Shown in pieces: positions 14,345 to 17,036 of a DNA stretch of 17,036 nt (its first letter is position 1; every line of letters starts with the position of its first letter). Location of the stretch: assembly GCA_958414155.1 (NCBI GenBank), contig CATYWI010000001.1:1-17036 (forward strand), written 5' to 3'. Under the pieces are notes generated by a model. The model worked only from the letters and a program-made list of their open reading frames with translations, searched no databases and was not told where the DNA came from. Made by a program: the position numbers and the translations under genes. This stretch comes from an uncultured Anaerotruncus sp. GTDB lineage: Bacteria; Bacillota_A; Clostridia; Oscillospirales; CAG-272.

Positions 14345-15148
14345 TCAGTCGTTGACGCGCTTCTTGGAAGCAACAACAACGCCGCAGGCAGCTACGAGAG
14401 CGAGAGTGCTGAGGAAAACAACAGCAACTACATTGTTATCACCGGTGGGGATATTGGGGAGCTTCTCGATAACTTCGGTCTTGGTTGCGCCGCAAACGGT
14501 GCAGGTGTAGGTCTTTTCGCCTTCAGCCTCAGTGGTGGCTTCCTTGGTTACCTTACCGGCATCCCAGGTGTGCTCATTGAGCTTAGCGATGGCTTCGGTC
14601 TTGGTTTCGCCGCAACCGGTGCAGGTGTAGGTCTTAACGCCCTCGTCCTTGCAGGTAGCGGGAGTGGTTACCTTACCCTCGTCCCAAGTGTGCACGTGTG
14701 CAGGAGCAGCGGGAACAACAACAGCATAGGTGGTTTCGCCAAGAGCAACATTGCCTTCGCCAAGAAGGGTTACCTTAACATTGTAAGAACCGGCAGCAGT
14801 GCCGTCTTTGACCTTAACGCTCATCTTGAAGATCTCGGTGTTAATGTCGGCAACGTCAGCGGGCATAAATACAGCCAGGTTATTGGCGTCAAAGCCCTCA
14901 GAGAGCATACCGGTGATGAGCCATTCGCCCTTGTCAGCAAGCTCAAGCTTGTCATCCACAGCTACCATGAGACCAAGAGATCCCACTTTGTCAAAGCCTT
15001 CGCCCTTAATAGTAAGGACAACGGTTTCGCCAGCTTTGGCTTCGGTCTTGTCGGCAACAACGGTTACTTTACCGTCGGCAGCAAATGCGGTAACGCTCAG
15101 TCCGAGAACCATCAGAGCCACCAAGACTACTGATACTACTTTTTTCAT
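14345..15148 (-). CDS. Secreted cohesin-like surface protein with C-terminal anchor
   Basis: The 267-residue precursor starts with a signal peptide (MKK, hydrophobic core, cleavage after about AFAA, residue 24). Residues 27-145 form one beta-sandwich resembling cohesin or related dockerin-binding modules (VTVVADKTEAKAGETVVLTI, then GLMVAVDD and GSYNVKVTLLG). Two repeats of about 39 residues follow (152-190 and 192-230), each with HTWDxGKV and YTCTxCGxTKTE; the Cys pairs suggest a metal-binding knuckle. The end is PNIPTGD, a 22-residue hydrophobic segment and KKRVND, a sortase-like wall signal that departs from strict LPXTG. It may instead be a simple membrane anchor. The ATG at 15148 was chosen over 15208 because it begins the signal peptide and follows GAGAGG. 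Codon use suggests high expression. Binding partner unknown. Confidence 0.82.
   Translation of the reverse strand: MKKVVSVVLVALMVLGLSVTAFAADGKVTVVADKTEAKAGETVVLTIKGEGFDKVGSLGLMVAVDDKLELADKGEWLITGMLSEGFDANNLAVFMPADVADINTEIFKMSVKVKDGTAAGSYNVKVTLLGEGNVALGETTYAVVVPAAPAHVHTWDEGKVTTPATCKDEGVKTYTCTGCGETKTEAIAKLNEHTWDAGKVTKEATTEAEGEKTYTCTVCGATKTEVIEKLPNIPTGDNNVVAVVFLSTLALVAACGVVVASKKRVND
14459..14695 (-). repeat. Tandem 39-residue HTWD/CxxC coding repeat
   Basis: Two adjacent units of about 117 bases encode residues 152-190 and 192-230 of the surface protein. Both carry HTWDxGKV, TYTCTxCGxTKTE and a closing KL. The first unit has a third cysteine (Cys-166) that the second replaces with Thr, so only one knuckle could have three thiols. 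Confidence 0.8.
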
Positions 15149-15287
15149 TTCTTCATAATCCTCTCTTTGTAATTTGATTTTGAAGCTTTGATCCGAGCAA
15201 ACCGGCATCTGTCACCTACCCGCGAACGTCGGCTATGCTCGCTTGCGGGTGCCATATGCAAATTCGTCAGCCAAATACTATAAGGAT
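15149..15287 (-). promoter_or_regulatory. Long structured 5' leader with pseudoknot-like pairing
   Basis: From the predicted start near 15287 to the ATG at 15148 the leader is about 138 bases. Helix A pairs 15230-15241 with 15194-15205 (CGAGCA...TGCTCG plus AGCCG with CGGTT, one internal mismatch). Helix B pairs ACCCGC with GCGGGT (15245-15250 with 15218-15223). One strand of B lies inside the loop of A, so the two form an H-type pseudoknot or are mutually exclusive alternatives. I cannot match it to a known riboswitch class. Regulation of the surface protein by this leader is inferred. Confidence 0.5.
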
Positions 15288-15293
15288 GGAATA

Positions 15294-15322
15294 ATTATAC
15301 TACCCTTTTGAACGCTTGTCAA
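15294..15322 (-). promoter_or_regulatory. Consensus sigma-A promoter P1 of the surface protein
   Basis: On the minus strand a perfect TTGACA (15317-15322) and a perfect TATAAT (15294-15299) are separated by 17 bases. This is as strong a vegetative promoter as sequence can show, in agreement with the codon bias of the gene it drives. Confidence 0.9.
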
Positions 15323-15556
15323 TAGTTTTTCGGATATTTTTTTCAAAAAAGCGTGCGAAAAACACCCGAAAATCAATTTACGTACGAGCATACAATACGG
15401 ACCATATAATTTCCGTTATCATTATACACCAGCATCGAAAAAAAGTCAATAGGTCTTTCGATTTTTTTCGCCTCACGATATAAGGAAATTGTTGCCATGA
15501 AAAGCCTCTCTTGCAGGCGTTCCCGTATATATAAATAAAGTTGGAAGCTTTCCCTT
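15323..15556. other. AT-rich intergenic region between the lysR gene and the surface protein promoter
   Basis: The stretch has no convincing gene. A 60-codon minus-strand ORF at 15378-15560 overlaps the lysR stop, has odd composition and lacks a ribosome site. The lysR gene would end here, and a short GCCT/AGGC stem near 15500-15520 followed by TTTT is a weak terminator candidate. A second promoter, P2, sits at 15421-15449. Confidence 0.6.
15421..15449 (-). promoter_or_regulatory. Second sigma-A promoter P2, 127 bases upstream of P1
   Basis: On the minus strand TTGACT (15444-15449) and a perfect TATAAT (15421-15426) are spaced by 17 bases. It points toward P1 and the surface protein gene. 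It could be a second promoter giving a leader of about 265 bases, or could produce a short RNA that ends before or over P1. No clear terminator separates the two. Confidence 0.65.
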
Positions 15557-16456
15557 TCACTTGTACAGCCGCAGAGTCTCGTTGTAGCTGCGAACTATAT
15601 CGCGAAGAATATCGAACTGCGTAAAATCCGCCGGGTATGCTATGTTTATCTCGCGCATCATGCTGAGATTTTCCACCGGCAGGGCAACTATCTTTCCCTT
15701 TTTCAGCTCGTCAAGGCATACCGAGCGCGCAAGTATAGAAACGCCGAAATCCCGCCTTATAAGGTCCTTGATGGTAGCTATGTTATCGACCTCAAGTATG
15801 ACGTTGAAATCGCTGATGCTCAGATTGTTGCTTTCGAGGTGCGCCACAAAGAGATTGCGCGTGCCGGAGTTCGGCAGGCGAAGTATCATGCGCTCCTTTT
15901 TCAGTTCCGAAAGCGTCACCATGCTTTTTTTTGCAAACGGATGATCCGGGGACACCGCCAGTATGAGGTAGTCGGTGTCCATAAGCAGGTATTTTATGCC
16001 GGGATCGTTTATTCTCCCCTCCACTATGGCTATATCTATATCGTAAGTTTTGAGCATGGCATAAAGATTACTTATAGTGTCTGTAATCATTTTAATGTTC
16101 ACCCTGTCGTTTTGCGAGCAATATTTTGCCAGTGATTCCGCGATCGGGTTGCTCTCGGCAGTGTGCGTCACGCCCACCGTAAGGTGAGTCGTAAGGCTTT
16201 TTCCATCCGAAAGATTCTGACGAAGGCTGTTGTATATGCCAACCATTTTGAGCGCGTATTTCACAACTTCGGCTCCCTGCTTGGTCAATACAGGCTTTCC
16301 GCTGCTTCTTTCAAATATCCTCACGCCCAATTCTTCCTCAAGCGCCTTTATGTGCTGGCTCACCGCGGGCTGTGTTATGGAAAGCTGTTTTGCCGCCGCC
16401 GCAAAACTGCCGCACTCGTTCACTTTAAGCATGGAATACACCTTTGCGTCTATCAT
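15557..16456 (-). CDS. LysR-type transcriptional regulator
   Basis: This 299-residue protein has the usual LysR length. The N-terminal winged helix-turn-helix includes GSFAAAAKQLSITQPAVSQHIKALEEELGVRIFER (about residues 16-50) and the wing TKQGAEVV. A periplasmic-binding-protein-like co-inducer domain follows (about 90-295), with LTVGVTHT, IDIAIVEGRI and DFGVSILAR typical of the two lobes. The start at 16456 was chosen because GGAGGGAG immediately precedes it; ORFs from 16489 or 16468 would include that site inside the coding region. It is transcribed away from 16660, and promoters for both directions overlap in between, a classic arrangement for a LysR protein that represses itself and activates the divergent unit. 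The ligand is unknown. Confidence 0.93.
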   Translation of the reverse strand: MIDAKVYSMLKVNECGSFAAAAKQLSITQPAVSQHIKALEEELGVRIFERSSGKPVLTKQGAEVVKYALKMVGIYNSLRQNLSDGKSLTTHLTVGVTHTAESNPIAESLAKYCSQNDRVNIKMITDTISNLYAMLKTYDIDIAIVEGRINDPGIKYLLMDTDYLILAVSPDHPFAKKSMVTLSELKKERMILRLPNSGTRNLFVAHLESNNLSISDFNVILEVDNIATIKDLIRRDFGVSILARSVCLDELKKGKIVALPVENLSMMREINIAYPADFTQFDILRDIVRSYNETLRLYK

Positions 16457-16499
16457 TTCTCCCTCCATATAACAAAAATTTATCGGCATACATCAAATC

Positions 16500-16514
16500 A
16501 TAATTTGACATTAT
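16500..16514. promoter_or_regulatory. Candidate LysR operator (T-N11-A palindrome)
   Basis: ATAAT (16500-16504) and ATTAT (16510-16514) are perfect inverted copies around five bases, which gives the T-N11-A pattern typical of LysR binding sites. It overlaps the -35 of the rightward promoter and lies just downstream of the predicted lysR transcription start, well placed to control both. Confidence 0.5.
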
Positions 16515-16532
16515 CAAAATCCCGGCTATAAT
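16505..16532 (+). promoter_or_regulatory. Rightward promoter toward the small ORF and second lysR
   Basis: A perfect TTGACA (16505-16510) and a perfect TATAAT (16527-16532) are separated by 16 bases. Transcription would start near 16539, leaving about 120 bases before ATG 16660. Confidence 0.75.
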
Positions 16533-16559
16533 TATAGTACAAACAGATACGGAAATCAA
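16531..16559 (-). promoter_or_regulatory. Leftward promoter of the lysR gene
   Basis: On the minus strand TTGATT (16554-16559) and TATAAT (16531-16536) have a 17-base spacer. Its -10 shares two bases with the -10 of the rightward promoter, so RNA polymerase cannot occupy both at once. Predicted start near 16524, about 68 bases before the lysR ATG. Confidence 0.72.
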
Positions 16560-16570
16560 GAGGGACAGCG

Positions 16571-16600
16571 TGAAAAAAGCGTCCGCGGCTCTCCGGACGC
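16571..16600 (-). terminator. Hairpin with T-run on the minus strand, within the rightward leader
   Basis: GCGTCCG (16579-16585) pairs with CGGACGC (16594-16600) around an 8-base loop. On the minus strand the stem is followed by six T residues (near 16573-16578), which gives an intrinsic terminator against antisense transcription entering the lysR promoter. On the plus strand it sits in the leader and could affect translation of the next gene. Confidence 0.55.
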
Positions 16601-16659
16601 GCATTATTACGCTCCCCGGCTGTATTTTTCAGGCAAAAAGAAAAGAAAGGAACGGCACA

Positions 16660-16893
16660 ATGATCGAAAAGAACCTGACAGGTCCGCTCGCGGCAACGCC
16701 GCTGCACAGCGCCCCCGCCGCGATGCAGGCGGCGCTCGGGATATTTTCAAACGTCACGTTTTCGGACGGCGCGTATGATGAAGCCCTGTCCGAGGCGGAT
16801 GCCGACGTGGAGCTGCAACTGCAAATAGCCGCTCTGCGCGCCTTATCAAAGTCGCCGCACGGAAAGCCGGAAAGGAGGAAGAGGAATGCTTGA
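16660..16893 (+). CDS. Small unknown protein preceding a LysR gene
   Basis: This 77-residue protein has no recognised motif. The N-terminus is Pro/Ala-rich (TGPLAATPLHSAPAAMQAALG), the middle is acidic (SEADADVELQLQIAALRAL, a probable helix), and the C-terminus is strongly basic (KPERRKRN). There is no signal peptide. AAAGGAAC (about 16647-16654) precedes ATG 16660. An alternative GTG at 16570 with GAGGGA before it would add 30 residues and place the hairpin at 16579-16600 inside the coding sequence. The stop overlaps the ATG of the following lysR-type gene by 8 bases, so the two are translationally coupled. Amino-acid composition and coupling support a real gene, but the function is unknown. 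Confidence 0.6.
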   Translation: MIEKNLTGPLAATPLHSAPAAMQAALGIFSNVTFSDGAYDEALSEADADVELQLQIAALRALSKSPHGKPERRKRNA

Positions 16894-17036
16894 CCGCATA
16901 CATTACGATCAGCGTTATGTATCGTTGCTGGAGGTCTACCGCTCCGGCTCGTACACCGCCGCCGGCGGCACGCTGGCGCTGACTCCGTCCGCCGTCGCCC
17001 AACAGATACGCTCGGTCGAGCGCGCGCTTGACACCC
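16886..17036 (+). CDS. LysR-type transcriptional regulator, N-terminal part
   Basis: The gene is cut by the window edge; only the first 50 residues are present. They contain a LysR-type helix-turn-helix: SLLEVYRSGSYTAAGGTLAL, then TPSAVAQQIRSVERAL (about residues 13-48), where a typical family member reads 'GSFTxAAxxLxxTQxAVSxxIxxLE'. A strong AAAGGAGG site (16871-16878) precedes the ATG, which overlaps the small upstream ORF by 8 bases. Some ArgP/LysG-type regulators have a similar N-terminus, but the effector domain is not in view. A second LysR regulator so close to the divergent one at 15557-16456 suggests linked control, which is an inference. Confidence 0.85.
   Translation, partial: MLDRIHYDQRYVSLLEVYRSGSYTAAGGTLALTPSAVAQQIRSVERALDT

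Noticed and set aside
15149..15287. Known c-di-GMP-I riboswitch in the surface protein leader
   Set aside because: The leader lacks the recognisable core sequences of that class, so it is reported only as an unassigned structured leader.
15378..15560. 60-codon minus-strand ORF after lysR
   Set aside because: Its composition is rich in Trp, Tyr and Cys, it overlaps the lysR stop, lacks a Shine-Dalgarno and runs through promoter P2.

Overview
The window looks like the chromosome of a Gram-positive, endospore-forming member of the Clostridia (Oscillospiraceae-like). The evidence is a SipL/SpoVID-type spore-coat morphogenesis protein with a candidate sigma-E promoter, near-consensus sigma-A promoters with strong Shine-Dalgarno sites, a surface protein with a Gram-positive style C-terminal anchor, and GC-rich codon use. 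No rRNA, tRNA, CRISPR array, integrase or transposase is visible.

Layout: (1) 1-186 holds two 55-bp direct repeats. (2) 187-423 (-) is a small HPr/Crh-like protein without any histidine, under a strong promoter. (3) About 600-7294 (+) is a compact phage head and packaging cassette: small terminase, large terminase, a tail-nozzle-like protein, portal, short scaffold-like protein, P22-type coat protein and a connector-like protein. It ends at a 16-bp perfect hairpin. No tail-fibre, lysis, integration, repressor or replication gene accompanies it. (4) 7367-9877 (-) is a three-gene operon: Gfo/Idh/MocA oxidoreductase, an unknown coiled-coil protein and a sugar-phosphate isomerase/epimerase-like TIM barrel. 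A PHP-domain phosphoesterase (10105-10980, +) diverges from it. (5) 11198-12307 (+) is a Ldh_2-type malate/lactate/ureidoglycolate dehydrogenase with the codon bias of a highly expressed gene. (6) 12465-14060 (-) is the SipL-like protein. (7) 14345-15148 (-) is a secreted cohesin-like surface protein with tandem terminators, a structured 5' leader and two strong promoters. (8) 15557-16456 (-) is a LysR regulator. It diverges from a small unknown ORF (16660) and a second LysR-type gene that runs off the window, and the promoters between them overlap face to face.

How the parts work together: the oxidoreductase and isomerase probably act on the same sugar or polyol, since such pairs commonly do, but the substrate cannot be read from sequence. 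The capsid cassette could package DNA into heads, but it lacks what is needed to make a complete virion by itself. It may be a prophage remnant, a capsid-encoding satellite that borrows tails, or a domesticated particle. The most interesting unexplained items are this cassette, the pseudoknot-like leader of the surface protein, the coiled-coil protein in the sugar operon, and the interlocked LysR promoters.
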